Source: Microbacterium invictum
GTDB lineage: Bacteria; Actinomycetota; Actinomycetes; Actinomycetales; Microbacteriaceae
DNA length: 64,000 nt
Direction: 5' to 3'
Assembly: GCF_034421375.1 (NCBI RefSeq)
Contig: NZ_CP139779.1
Span: 1,116,001 to 1,180,000 of the forward strand
Shown: positions 1 through 8,562 of the stretch, piece after piece
Layout: every line of letters starts with the position of its first letter
How positions within the stretch are numbered: the first letter of the stretch is position 1
Program-made: the position numbers and the translations under genes
The notes under the pieces: model-generated
What the model saw: the letters and a program-made list of their open reading frames with translations, nothing else
Told to the model about the DNA's origin: nothing
The model's database searches: none

Positions 1-795
1 CTGATCTGGCCGGCGATCCGCACCACGGGGCTGGCCTTCCTCGACAACAGCGGCAATTTCAGCTGGGACAACTTCATCTGGATGTTCACCCAGCCCGCCG
101 CCATCCGGACGCTCATCAACACCGTCATCTGGGTGCTGTTCGTCCCGACGCTCGCCACCGCCCTGGGCCTGGCCTACGCGGTGTTCATCGACAAGTCCCG
201 CGGTGAGCGCTATTACAAGGCGCTGGTGTTCATGCCGATGGCCATCTCGTTCGTCGGCGCCGGCATCATCTGGCGCTTCGTCTACGAGTACCGCGCCGGT
301 GAGCGCGAGCAGATCGGCCTGCTCAACGCGATCGTGACGGGTCTCGGCGGCGAACCGGTGCAGTGGCTCCAGACCGATCCGCTGAACACCTTCCTGCTCA
401 TCGTGGTGATGATCTGGATCCAGACCGGTTTCGCCATGGTCGTGCTCAGCGCAGCGATCAAGGGAATTCCGACCGAGCAGATCGAAGCGGCGCAGCTGGA
501 CGGCACGAACGCCTGGCAGCGGTTCATGAACGTCACCGTCCCGGGGATCCGGGGATCGCTCGTCGTGGTTCTCACGACCATCTCGATCGCGACGCTGAAA
601 GTGTTCGACATCGTGCGGACGATGACCGCCGGTAACTTCAACACCTCGGTCGTCGCCAACGAAATGTACACCCAGGCGTTCCGGGCCAGCGAAGTCGGAC
701 GAGGGTCGGCGCTCGCCGTCATCCTCTTCCTGCTCGTGCTGCCCATCGTCATCTACAACGTCAACATACTTCGCAAGCAGAGGGAGATCCGATGA
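1..795 (+). CDS. Sugar ABC transporter permease, AglF/MalF type (5' truncated by window)
   Basis: Inner-membrane permease of a carbohydrate ABC importer; it forms the channel with the next gene's product. The frame is open from base 1, so the N-terminus lies upstream of the window; 264 residues are visible. Several hydrophobic helices are present, and the cytoplasmic EAA loop that docks the ATPase is seen as EAAQLDGTNAWQRF followed by a V.VPG turn. The stretch MAISFVGAGIIWRFVYEY resembles alpha-glucoside permeases of the AglF type. The stop overlaps the next start by 4 bp (ATGA), so the two are translationally coupled. The solute-binding protein is presumably upstream. The substrate assignment is inference; the permease family is secure. 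Confidence 0.9.
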   Translation: MIWPAIRTTGLAFLDNSGNFSWDNFIWMFTQPAAIRTLINTVIWVLFVPTLATALGLAYAVFIDKSRGERYYKALVFMPMAISFVGAGIIWRFVYEYRAGEREQIGLLNAIVTGLGGEPVQWLQTDPLNTFLLIVVMIWIQTGFAMVVLSAAIKGIPTEQIEAAQLDGTNAWQRFMNVTVPGIRGSLVVVLTTISIATLKVFDIVRTMTAGNFNTSVVANEMYTQAFRASEVGRGSALAVILFLLVLPIVIYNVNILRKQREIR

Positions 796-1778
796 GCAGC
801 GTCGCCCCCGTCGATCTTCCCACCGGTGAGGGAAGGGACGATTCGAGTTTCGAAGAGGCAGCCCGCGACACCAAGTCGGGCCGGATCAAGCGGCGCCTGA
901 CCTCGCCGTGGGCGACGGCCGCGGCGATCGCGATCGCGATCGTCTGGACGATCCCCACCTTCGGTCTGTTCATCTCCTCCTTCCGGCCTGCCGAGCTGAT
1001 CCAGACCACCGGCTGGTGGACGATCTTCCAGAACCCCGGCTTCACGCTCGACAACTACCGGGACGTTCTCTTCTCGCCGTCGCAGTCGGCACCGCAGCTG
1101 GGGGCGTACTTCGTCAACTCGCTCGCCATCGCCATCCCCGCGACGGTGTTCCCCCTGGTGATCGCCTGCATGGCGGCCTACGCCTTCGCCTGGATCAAGT
1201 TCCGCGGTGCGAACGTGCTGTTCATCCTGGTGTTCGCGCTGCAGATCGTGCCGCTGCAGATGGCCCTCGTGCCGCTGCTGCAGTTCTTCTCCTCGTGGCT
1301 CCGGCCGCTGCAGGTGGGATTGCACAACGTCATCCCGATCATCCCGGAGCAGAACTACCTGCCGGTGTGGATCGCGCACACGATCTTCGCCCTTCCGCTG
1401 GCGATCTTCCTGCTGCACAACTTCATCCACGAGATCCCCGGCGACGTCATCGAGGCGGCGCGCGTGGACGGCGCGTCGCACAGCCAGATCTTCTTCCGGA
1501 TCGTGCTGCCGCTGGCGATCCCCGCCATCGCGTCCTTCGCGATCTTCCAGTTCCTGTGGGTGTGGAACGACCTGCTGGTCGCCCTCATCTTCTCCGGCGG
1601 CACGCAGGACGTCGCGCCGTTGACCCAGCGACTCGCGGAGCTGGTCGGTTCGCGAGGGCAGGACTGGCAACGTCTGACGGCGGGCGCGTTCGTCTCGCTG
1701 GTGGTGCCACTGATCGTGTTCTTCTCGTTGCAGAGATTCTTCGTCAGAGGACTCTTGGCGGGGTCGACGAAGGGGTAG
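792..1778 (+). CDS. Sugar ABC transporter permease, AglG/MalG type
   Basis: Second channel subunit of the same importer, 328 aa. It has a polar N-terminal tail of about 35 residues, then helices beginning at WATAAAIAIAIVWTIP, and an EAA loop (EAARVDGASHSQIFFRIVLP) at about residues 220-240. The C-terminus RGLLAGSTKG is typical of MalG-like permeases. SSFRPAELIQTTGWW resembles the alpha-glucoside permease AglG, which agrees with its partner. ATG at 792 overlaps the upstream stop. No ATPase gene follows; such importers often share a distant MsiK-type ATPase (family knowledge). The next gene is unrelated and has its own promoter. Confidence 0.92.
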   Translation: MSSVAPVDLPTGEGRDDSSFEEAARDTKSGRIKRRLTSPWATAAAIAIAIVWTIPTFGLFISSFRPAELIQTTGWWTIFQNPGFTLDNYRDVLFSPSQSAPQLGAYFVNSLAIAIPATVFPLVIACMAAYAFAWIKFRGANVLFILVFALQIVPLQMALVPLLQFFSSWLRPLQVGLHNVIPIIPEQNYLPVWIAHTIFALPLAIFLLHNFIHEIPGDVIEAARVDGASHSQIFFRIVLPLAIPAIASFAIFQFLWVWNDLLVALIFSGGTQDVAPLTQRLAELVGSRGQDWQRLTAGAFVSLVVPLIVFFSLQRFFVRGLLAGSTKG

Positions 1779-1892
1779 ACCGAGGTACCGGAGGGTGTTG
1801 GCGCGGCGTCCGATGGCGTGCGTCGCGTCAACCAGTCCGGACCTGTGCGGCCGGACGACGGGTCGTCCCCTGGTGCGCAGCGGTGTGAGCGC

Positions 1893-1898
1893 TACTGT
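1893..1898 (+). promoter_or_regulatory. -10 box TACTGT, leaderless start
   Basis: TACTGT lies exactly six bases before ATG 1905. That spacing would put the transcription start on the A of the start codon. No Shine-Dalgarno (SD) sequence is visible in front of this ATG. Confidence 0.55.
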
Positions 1899-1904
1899 CT
1901 GAGC

Positions 1905-4418
1905 ATGGCCGAGCACGAGATCGACGCCCCCGACACCGATGGCGCGACCGACCTGACGATCGAGATCGATCCGGATGCGGGGCTGCGCGCGGCCGATGTC
2001 GCCGAGCGTGTCGCCGACGGCCGCACAAACGCCTTCACGGCCGACACCAGCCGAAGCGTCTGGAACATCGTCCGGGCCAATGTCTTCACGCTGTTCAACG
2101 GCATCGTCTTCGGATGCTTCTTCGTCCTGTTCGTGCTCGGCAGGTGGCAGGACGCGCTGTTCGGATTCGCCGCGTTCGCGAACTCGATCATCGGATGCGT
2201 GCAGGAGTTCCGGGCCAAGGCGGCGCTGGACAAGCTGGCGCTGCTGAACGCTCCGCGGGCCCGCATCCGCCGAGACGGCGCGGAAGGTGAGATCGCGCCG
2301 GGCGAGGTGGTGCTCGACGACATCCTGGTCCTCCGCGCCGGCGATCAGGTTCCCGCCGACGGCGTGGTGCGCCGGGCGCGGGGCCTGCAGCTGGACGAAT
2401 CGATGCTCACCGGCGAGGCCGACCCGGTCGACAAGCGCGAGGGCGCCGAGGTGCTCTCGGGCTCCGTCGTGGTCGCCGGCGAAGGCGAGGCCCAGGTGAC
2501 CCGCGTCGGCGCCGACTCGTACGCCAACAGGTTCGCCGGCGAGGCCAAGCGCTTCTCGCTCGTCGCGTCGGAGCTGCGGACCTCCATCAACCGCGTGCTG
2601 CGGTGGATGAGCTGGCTCATCGGACCCCTCGGGCTCCTGGTGCTCAACGCCCAGATGATGGTCGCCGGCGGCTGGGCCGAGGCCTGGGAATCGGGCGGGT
2701 GGGTGCAGGCCATCGTCAACACGATCGCCGCCCTGACCGCCATGATCCCGCTCGGCCTGGTGCTGATGACCTCGATCGCGTTCGCGGTGGGGGCCGCTCG
2801 TCTCGCGAGCCGCCAGGTGCTCGTCAACGAGCTGCCCGCGGTGGAGGGTCTGGCGCGCGTCGATGTGATCTGCCTGGACAAGACCGGCACCCTGACCGTC
2901 GGCGACATCGCCTTCGATGCCCTCCACGGTCTCGACGAGGCGGCGACCGCGTCGATCGACGTCGCCGCCGTGCTCGCCTGGTACGGTGCGGCCCCCGACG
3001 CCAATGCCACCGCGCGGTGCCTGCGGGAGCCCTTCCCGGTGGAGCAGCCCAGCGTTCCCGCCGCCACCATCCCGTTCTCGTCCGCACGCAAGTGGAGCGC
3101 CGTGTCGTTCGCGCACGGCCCGGCGGGGACGTGGATCCTCGGCGCGCCCGAGATGGTCTTCGGCGACCAGGCGACCGACACCGCCACACCGCTGGGGGAG
3201 AGGGTCGTCTCGCTCGCGGCCACCGGACGCCGCACTCTGGTCCTCGCGCACTCCTCCGCCGCGCTGACGGAGGAGGATGTCGCCGCGGAGCGCCTTCCCG
3301 CGGGGGTCGCGCCGGCGGCGGTACTGACCTTCCGCGAGACGGTGCGCCCCGACGCCGCGCAGACGCTGGCGTACTTCGCCCGTCAGGGCGTCGGGGTGCG
3401 CATCATCTCGGGCGACAATCCCCGAACCGTCGCGGCGATCGCCCGCGACCTGGGCGTGGAGGCGCCGGAGGGGTACGACGCCCGGCGGCTTCCCGACGAC
3501 GACGCCGCCCTCGCGGAGGTGCTCGAGGAGCACACCGTCTTCGGGCGCGTCACGCCCGAGCAGAAGAAGCGGATGGTCGTGGCCCTGCAGAGCCGTGGAC
3601 ACACCGTGGCGATGACCGGTGACGGAGTGAACGACGCCCTCGCGATCAAGACCGCCGACATCGGCATCGCGATGAACTCGGGCTCGGCGGCGACGAAGGC
3701 CGTCGCGAGGCTGGTGCTCCTCGACGGCAAGTTCTCCCACCTCCCCGACGTCGTCGCCGAGGGGCGTCAGGTCATCGCCAACATCGAGCGGGTCTCGATG
3801 CTCTTCCTCACCAAGACCGCGTACGCGACCGGCCTCGCGCTGCTGTTCGGCCTGCTGGTGCTGGAGTTCCCGTTCCTGCCGCGCCAGCTCTCGATCACCG
3901 ACGGGCTGACCATCGGCATCCCGGCGTTCTTCCTGGCGCTGCTGCCGAACACCCAGCGCTACATCCCCGGGTTCCTCCGACGCTCCCTGAGCTTCGCGAT
4001 CCCGGCGGGTCTCATCATCGCGATCTCGCTGACGGCCTATTCCCTGGCGGCGGCGTCACGGGGGGTCGAGGAGGCGCAGCTGCGCACCGGCTCGACGATC
4101 ATCCTCGCCGTCGTCGGCATCTGGGTGCTGACCGTCCTGTCGCGGCCGGTCACCCGTGTGAAGGTGCTCGTGATCGGTGCGATGTTCATCGCGCTGCTCG
4201 CGATCTTCACACTGCCGATCGCGACCGACTTCTTCCAGCTGGTCGATCCGGGCCGCGACGCCGCGTGGCTCCTCACCGGCGTCATCATCGTCACGATCGG
4301 AGCGATCGAGATCGTCCGCTTCGCCCACCGGCGGGTCGTGGCGCGCGATCTCGCCCGTGCGTCGGGTCAGGCGGCGGTCCCGGCACCGACCGGCCGCGCG
4401 GACCGCGCCGTGAAGTAG
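1905..4418 (+). CDS. Cation-translocating P-type ATPase, CtpE-like
   Basis: 837-aa P-type ATPase. Motifs in order: the actuator loop LTGEADPV near residue 165, the phosphorylation site CLDKTGTLT near residue 325, and the hinge TGDGVNDALAIKTAD near residue 570. Hydrophobic helices occur around residues 55-100, 230-300 and 620-810. There is no N-terminal CxxC metal-binding domain and no CPC motif in the membrane, so a copper or heavy-metal exporter is unlikely. The N-terminus (GLRAADVAERVADGRTNAF) and domain order match actinobacterial CtpE, which in Mycobacterium is linked to calcium uptake. Start 1905 is preferred over an upstream in-frame GTG because of the TACTGT box. The last 52 bp overlap the opposing gene. 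Confidence 0.88.
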   Translation: MAEHEIDAPDTDGATDLTIEIDPDAGLRAADVAERVADGRTNAFTADTSRSVWNIVRANVFTLFNGIVFGCFFVLFVLGRWQDALFGFAAFANSIIGCVQEFRAKAALDKLALLNAPRARIRRDGAEGEIAPGEVVLDDILVLRAGDQVPADGVVRRARGLQLDESMLTGEADPVDKREGAEVLSGSVVVAGEGEAQVTRVGADSYANRFAGEAKRFSLVASELRTSINRVLRWMSWLIGPLGLLVLNAQMMVAGGWAEAWESGGWVQAIVNTIAALTAMIPLGLVLMTSIAFAVGAARLASRQVLVNELPAVEGLARVDVICLDKTGTLTVGDIAFDALHGLDEAATASIDVAAVLAWYGAAPDANATARCLREPFPVEQPSVPAATIPFSSARKWSAVSFAHGPAGTWILGAPEMVFGDQATDTATPLGERVVSLAATGRRTLVLAHSSAALTEEDVAAERLPAGVAPAAVLTFRETVRPDAAQTLAYFARQGVGVRIISGDNPRTVAAIARDLGVEAPEGYDARRLPDDDAALAEVLEEHTVFGRVTPEQKKRMVVALQSRGHTVAMTGDGVNDALAIKTADIGIAMNSGSAATKAVARLVLLDGKFSHLPDVVAEGRQVIANIERVSMLFLTKTAYATGLALLFGLLVLEFPFLPRQLSITDGLTIGIPAFFLALLPNTQRYIPGFLRRSLSFAIPAGLIIAISLTAYSLAAASRGVEEAQLRTGSTIILAVVGIWVLTVLSRPVTRVKVLVIGAMFIALLAIFTLPIATDFFQLVDPGRDAAWLLTGVIIVTIGAIEIVRFAHRRVVARDLARASGQAAVPAPTGRADRAVK

Positions 4419-4804
4419 CGCGAGGCGGGCGGCACCCAGACGAGGACGACGGCGACCACCTGCACGAGCACCTGCACGGTCGCCGGCACATCCCAGTCGT
4501 CGGTCGAGAAGATGGTGACCAGCTGCAGCACGACGAGCAGAGAGACGTAGCCGGTCAGCAGCGCGCGCGCGAGGCGGCTGCCGCGGGCGAGCGCCGAGGC
4601 CAGGGCGACCATGAGCAGACCGAACAGCACGATGCCCGCGCCCAGGAGAGACACGATCAGCACGTCGTCGGCGGGCACGTCGTACCTGCTCAGGAGCACG
4701 AGGATGCCGAGGGCGACATCGGCGAAGGCAACGATGTAGACCACCACCACCACGATGGTCAGCACGACGCCGCGGCGAACCGTGTCACTCGGGGGCGCGC
4801 TCAC
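4367..4804 (-). CDS. Small integral membrane protein, unknown function
   Basis: 145 aa with four predicted membrane spans, at about residues 12-36, 47-70, 83-100 and 108-124, short loops and a basic C-terminal tail. I recognise no family motif. It starts with GTG at 4804, six bases from a TAGGGT box read on the minus strand. Its 3' end runs 52 bp into the P-type ATPase gene, so the pair is convergent and overlapping. The codon pattern (third-position GC) supports it being real. Confidence 0.75.
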   Translation of the reverse strand: MSAPPSDTVRRGVVLTIVVVVVYIVAFADVALGILVLLSRYDVPADDVLIVSLLGAGIVLFGLLMVALASALARGSRLARALLTGYVSLLVVLQLVTIFSTDDWDVPATVQVLVQVVAVVLVWVPPASRYFTARSARPVGAGTAA

Positions 4805-4810
4805 GCGTTC

Positions 4811-4816
4811 ACCCTA
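4811..4816 (-). promoter_or_regulatory. -10 box TAGGGT (minus strand), leaderless start
   Basis: On the minus strand TAGGGT is followed by six bases and then GTG 4804. No Shine-Dalgarno sequence precedes that GTG. Confidence 0.5.
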
Positions 4817-4839
4817 CTGGCGAACCCTGCCACGGGGCA

Positions 4840-5520
4840 TCATCCGGTGCAGCCGAGGCGCTCCTGCATGCTGGTCATGCGGTCGATCTCGGCCTCCTGG
4901 GTCTCGATGATCGATTGCGCGACGGCGAGCACCCGCGGCTCGGAGCCGAGCTCGATCACCGCTTCCGACATCGGGATCGCCCCCTGGTGGTGGCGGATCA
5001 TGAGGCCGAGGAAGTCGCAGTCGGCCGCGGTGCCGGTCGCCGCGCGCAGCGCGTCGAGTTCTGCGGCGGATGCCATGCCCATCTCCGCCTCGAGCTCCGC
5101 GGCCGTCGGGGCCTCGGCGTCGGAGCCCCCGTGCCCACCGTGGGCGTGGTCGGTTCCCCCCATCCAGCCCATCAGCGGGCCGCCCGACTGCGGCAGGCCC
5201 CAGCTGACGAGCCAGCCGTACATCTCACCGCGCTGGCCGGACTGCCCGGTGGCGATGTCGTAGGCGAGCGTGCGCACCTCGTCGTCCTCGGTCTTGCGAT
5301 AGATCTCCATGGCCATCTCGATGGCCTGGGCGTGATGCACCTGCATGTCCCGCGCGAAGCCCGCTTCGGCCGACGTCGTCGCCGGCGCGGCGACGGCGCT
5401 GGCGGCGCCGAACATCGAGAAGCGTCCGATCGCGAACGCGAGAGCCCCGATGCCGAGCGCGACGAGGGCGATCAGCGCCCAGCGGGGGAGCCCGCGGCCC
5501 GCGGTGGTGGGGTCGGTCAT
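4840..5520 (-). CDS. DUF305 family exported protein
   Basis: 226 aa. A membrane anchor or signal helix (WALIALVALGIGALAFAIG, about residues 14-32) is followed by an external ferritin-like DUF305 domain. The two family hallmarks are present: VHHAQAIEMAMEI near residue 60 and IRHHQGAIPMSEA near residue 175. Between them is a His/Gly-rich loop (TDHAHGGHGG). Members are often found beside copper genes or DUF3105 genes; the molecular role is unknown. It follows the DUF3105 gene after 10 bp and is probably co-transcribed with it. Confidence 0.9.
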   Translation of the reverse strand: MTDPTTAGRGLPRWALIALVALGIGALAFAIGRFSMFGAASAVAAPATTSAEAGFARDMQVHHAQAIEMAMEIYRKTEDDEVRTLAYDIATGQSGQRGEMYGWLVSWGLPQSGGPLMGWMGGTDHAHGGHGGSDAEAPTAAELEAEMGMASAAELDALRAATGTAADCDFLGLMIRHHQGAIPMSEAVIELGSEPRVLAVAQSIIETQEAEIDRMTSMQERLGCTG

Positions 5521-5530
5521 CGGCTCCCGA

Positions 5531-6253
5531 TCACTGGCGTCCCGGACCGTCGATGGCGCCGCTGCAGGCGGCGTTCGGCTCGGGCGCGTTCTGGCTGCGC
5601 CAGTACTCCTCGAAGAACTCCGTGATGCGCTCGTCGGAGGCCGAGTCCACCTTCAGCTGGGCGTTCCAGGCGCTGACGGCGATGGGGGTGTCCATCCCCT
5701 CGTAGGGCGAGAGGATCGCGTAGCTGGAGGGCAGGTAGCTCTCGAGGGTGTCGATGTCTTCGGCGGTCACCTGTGCGGGATCGTAGGTCACCCACACCGC
5801 GCCGTGCTCCATCGAGTGCACGGCGTTCTCGTTGGTCTGCGGCTCGGTGTAGACCCCGCAGTTGAGCCAGACGGCGTTGTGCGGACCACCGGCCGGCGGT
5901 GTCTGCTCGTAGTCGACGACGCCGTCGACGTGGTCGGTCTGCAGTTCGAAGGTCTCGACGCCCTCGATCTCAGCGCCCGTGCTGTCGAGCGCGCCGTAGG
6001 TCGGGGGAGGAGCGGGGGCGAAGACGATGGATGCCACGATGGCGGCGATGACGGCGATTGCGGCCGTCGAGCCTACCGCCCACCAGACGATCTTGCCCCG
6101 GCGACGCTTGGCGAGCTGGCGCTGGTACTCCGCGAGCTTCTCCTGCTTCTTCTGCTCGCGCTGCTGCTTGACGGTCTGGGTGATCTCGGCCTGGGTGGCC
6201 GGATTTCCGCTGGCGCGCTTGCCGGACGGACGGGAGGACGAAGGCGGGGTCAT
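5531..6253 (-). CDS. DUF3105 family membrane-anchored protein
   Basis: About 240 aa. The basic, Lys-rich cytoplasmic N-terminus (EQKKQEKLAEYQRQLAKRRR) is followed by one membrane helix (IVWWAVGSTAAIAVIAAIVA) and an external DUF3105 domain. The domain contains the conserved YEQTPPAGGPHNAVWLNCG and EHGAVWVTYDP segments. Function is unknown; one Cys in the domain and one near the C-terminus (NAACSG) could form a disulfide. Start 6253 (MTPPSSSRPSGK) is chosen. An ATG at 6310 would add 19 residues that do not look conserved. It is the first gene of a two-gene unit with DUF305. Confidence 0.85.
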   Translation of the reverse strand: MTPPSSSRPSGKRASGNPATQAEITQTVKQQREQKKQEKLAEYQRQLAKRRRGKIVWWAVGSTAAIAVIAAIVASIVFAPAPPPTYGALDSTGAEIEGVETFELQTDHVDGVVDYEQTPPAGGPHNAVWLNCGVYTEPQTNENAVHSMEHGAVWVTYDPAQVTAEDIDTLESYLPSSYAILSPYEGMDTPIAVSAWNAQLKVDSASDERITEFFEEYWRSQNAPEPNAACSGAIDGPGRQ

Positions 6254-6370
6254 GGTGTGGGCTCTCGGGTCTGGCGCGGCGAGCGCGTCGAGGCAGGAGG
6301 ACGGCTCCATCCTATGCGGGCGAATGGGCGCGAGCCCTGGGAGCCGGCTCGTAAAGGGCCGCGCATCCGC

Positions 6371-6376
6371 TAGACT
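6371..6376 (+). promoter_or_regulatory. Probable -10 box TAGACT of the efflux-pump gene
   Basis: TAGACT sits in the gap between the divergent DUF3105 gene and the MFS gene. Start of transcription would be near 6383, leaving an untranslated leader of about 100 nt. No good -35 was seen at 17-18 bp. Confidence 0.4.
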
Positions 6377-6386
6377 TCAGGGGTCT

Positions 6387-6400
6387 TCGAATCGATTCGA
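6387..6400. promoter_or_regulatory. Perfect 14-bp palindrome, likely repressor operator
   Basis: TCGAATCGATTCGA is a perfect palindrome lying about 10 bp downstream of the proposed -10 box, where a bound protein would block initiation of the efflux-pump transcript. No regulator gene is adjacent. Confidence 0.5.
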
Positions 6401-6483
6401 CGCGCGTCCGGCCTCGACGCCTCGACGTGCTCCGCCGGTCGCCGCCCCGCCTGACGGCACCACGCCACGCCACGAAACCGAGA

Positions 6484-7830
6484 GTGACTGTGCTCGATAC
6501 CGCTTCCCAGCCGACCATTCCGGCCTCCCCCGCCCCGCACGGTCGCGCCGGCACCGGCGCGATCCGCACCCTCGGGGCCAATCCCGCCACGGCTCCGGTC
6601 ATGCTGCACCCTGGCGACGCGATCCCCGCCCGCAAGCGACTGCTCTACATCATCCTGCTCGGAGCGCTCACCGCACTCGGTCCTTTCACGATCGACCTCT
6701 ACCTGCCGGCCTTCCCGGTGCTCGAGGACGACTTCCAGACGACCGCCGCGGCGATCCAGCTGACCCTGACCGGCACGATGATCGGCTTCGGCGTCGGCCA
6801 GCTGATCGTCGGGCCCCTCAGCGACAAGGTCGGTCGCCGGGTGCCGCTCATCGCCGTCACCGCGCTCCACGTGGTCGCGAGCGTCGCCGCGGCGCTGGCT
6901 CCCACGCTCGTGCTCCTGAGCGTCTCGCGGGTGTTCATGGGCATCGGCGCGGCGGCCGGTGGGGTGGTCGCGATGGCGATCGTCCGCGACCTGTTCGGGG
7001 GCAAGCGCCTGGTGGTCATGCTGAGCCGGCTCGCCCTGGTCACCGGTGTCGCACCGGTCGTCGCGCCGCTCATCGGCGCGGGGCTGCTGGCCGTCATGCC
7101 GTGGCGCGGCCTGTTCATCGTGCTCGGGGTCTACGGCGCGGTGCTGCTGGTGTGCGCGATCCTGCTCGTTCCCGAGACACTGCCGCCGGCTCGGCGCGGC
7201 GGCAAGGGCGGCGCGACGATCCTGCAGCGGTATAAGAGCGTGCTCAGCGACCGTGTGTTCCTCGGTGTGCTCGTCATCGGAGGCATGACCTTCAGCGGCC
7301 TGTTCTCCTACCTGTCGGCGTCCTCGTTCCTCTTCCAGGAGGGGTACGGCTTCGACGCGCAGCAGTACGGACTCCTCTTCGCCGTCAACTCCCTCGGGCT
7401 CGTGATCGGCGTCCAGACCGCCTCCCGACTCGCGGCACGCTTCGGGCCGCAGTGGGTGCTGGCGGGCTCGACGGCGACGCTCGTGGTGGCATCGAGCACG
7501 ATCATCCTGCTCGACCAGCTCGGCCTCGGACTCTGGGGCACGGTCGTGCCGCTGTTCTTCTTCATGACCGCCTGCGGGTTCACCTTCCCCTGCATCCAGG
7601 TGCTCGCACTCGACCGTCACGGCAAAGCCGCCGGCACCGCGGCATCCCTCCTCGGCGCCGTCAACTTCGGCGTCGCCGGCCTCATCTCCCCGGTGGTCGG
7701 GTGGATCTCGCAGGACACCGGGATCACCGGCACCTCGATGGCCATCGTCATGGTCGGTTGCGCGGTCGTCGCCGTCCTGGCGCTCTGGCTGATCGTCCGG
7801 CCCCGGTCCGTGGCACAGCTGACGCCCTGA
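6484..7830 (+). CDS. MFS drug-efflux transporter, Bcr/CflA subfamily
   Basis: About 448 aa, 12-helix major facilitator. The first helix contains ALGPFTIDLYLPAFPVLEDD, the mark of the Bcr/CflA/Bmr group, and loop 2-3 carries the MFS motif A as GPLSDKVGRR. These proton-driven pumps export drugs such as bicyclomycin or chloramphenicol; the substrate here is unknown. The start is uncertain: GTG 6484 (VTVLDTAS) gives a normal-length N-terminus, while GTG 6427 adds an Arg-rich stretch that does not look coding. A palindrome in the leader suggests repression. The PAP2 gene follows after 47 bp with its own promoter-like box. Confidence 0.9.
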   Translation: MTVLDTASQPTIPASPAPHGRAGTGAIRTLGANPATAPVMLHPGDAIPARKRLLYIILLGALTALGPFTIDLYLPAFPVLEDDFQTTAAAIQLTLTGTMIGFGVGQLIVGPLSDKVGRRVPLIAVTALHVVASVAAALAPTLVLLSVSRVFMGIGAAAGGVVAMAIVRDLFGGKRLVVMLSRLALVTGVAPVVAPLIGAGLLAVMPWRGLFIVLGVYGAVLLVCAILLVPETLPPARRGGKGGATILQRYKSVLSDRVFLGVLVIGGMTFSGLFSYLSASSFLFQEGYGFDAQQYGLLFAVNSLGLVIGVQTASRLAARFGPQWVLAGSTATLVVASSTIILLDQLGLGLWGTVVPLFFFMTACGFTFPCIQVLALDRHGKAAGTAASLLGAVNFGVAGLISPVVGWISQDTGITGTSMAIVMVGCAVVAVLALWLIVRPRSVAQLTP

Positions 7831-7877
7831 GGGCAAGCCCCGCGGCCCGGCGTGACCGGCCCCGGCAGAATGGGCCG

Positions 7878-8558
7878 ATGGACACCGCGACGTCGCCCGT
7901 GCCGGATCGACGCGCCTGGCTGGTGCCCCTCGTCGCGGGCCTCGTCCTCGTCGCCCTCGCCGTCGGGCTGGGAGCATGGATCTTCGCCCGCGGCAACGAT
8001 CCGTTCGACGTCGACGCGGAGTGGAACATCCTCCTCGCCGGCTGGTCGTCGCCGATCGTCACGGGCTTCTCGCAGTTCATGAACGTCGTCGGAGCCGGAT
8101 GGTTCTCGATCGCCGTCGTCCCGCTCGTCGGGGCGCTCCTGCTGATCCTGTTCCGAAGGCCCTGGGGGGCGCTGTTCCTCGTCGTGTCGCTGGCCGCCTC
8201 GGCCGCGAGCGTGCAGGTGATGAAGCAGACCTTCGGGCGGGCGCGACCGGAGGACATCGTCGTCATCAGCGACTACGGATCGTTCCCCTCGGGGCACGCC
8301 GGCAACGCGGCGACGGTCGCAGCGATTGCGATCGTGCTGTTCCCGCGCCTGTGGGTGGGGATCGTCGGCGCGGTGTGGGTGCTGCTCATGGCGTTCAGTC
8401 GCACCTACCTGCACGCTCATTGGCTCAGCGACACCCTCGGCGGCGCGCTCATCGGGTCGGGCGTCACGCTGCTGCTGGCGGCCGCCTTCGCCGTCCCGCT
8501 CGCGAAGGAGAGGCAGCGGCGGACGGATGCCGCGGCGAGGCCCGCCTCGCTAGGGTGA
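7878..8558 (+). CDS. PAP2-family membrane phosphatase
   Basis: 226 aa with about six membrane helices. All three acid-phosphatase signatures are present: KQTFGRARP near residue 118, YGSFPSGHAGNA near residue 135, and SRTYLHAHWLSDTLGG near residue 175 (catalytic His in the last two). Such enzymes remove phosphate from lipid phosphates, for example undecaprenyl diphosphate, phosphatidate or sphingoid phosphates; the sequence does not say which. Start 7878 is supported by a near-consensus CAGAAT hexamer six bases upstream. Confidence 0.9.
   Translation: MDTATSPVPDRRAWLVPLVAGLVLVALAVGLGAWIFARGNDPFDVDAEWNILLAGWSSPIVTGFSQFMNVVGAGWFSIAVVPLVGALLLILFRRPWGALFLVVSLAASAASVQVMKQTFGRARPEDIVVISDYGSFPSGHAGNAATVAAIAIVLFPRLWVGIVGAVWVLLMAFSRTYLHAHWLSDTLGGALIGSGVTLLLAAAFAVPLAKERQRRTDAAARPASLG
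8551..8556 (+). promoter_or_regulatory. -10 box TAGGGT, leaderless start
   Basis: TAGGGT is six bases before ATG 8563 and overlaps the first base of the preceding gene's TGA (8556-8558). Confidence 0.55.
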
Positions 8559-8562
8559 ACCC

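Noticed and set aside
753..3740. 995-codon open frame on the minus strand opposite the permease and P-type ATPase genes
   Set aside because: Its composition (Arg, Gly, Asp, His-rich, no hydrophobic core or motifs) is the usual antisense shadow of a GC-rich gene, and the plus-strand genes have full domain motifs.
6370..7977. 535-codon minus-strand frame opposite the MFS gene
   Set aside because: Shadow frame: charged low-complexity protein, while the plus strand has 12 helices and MFS motifs.
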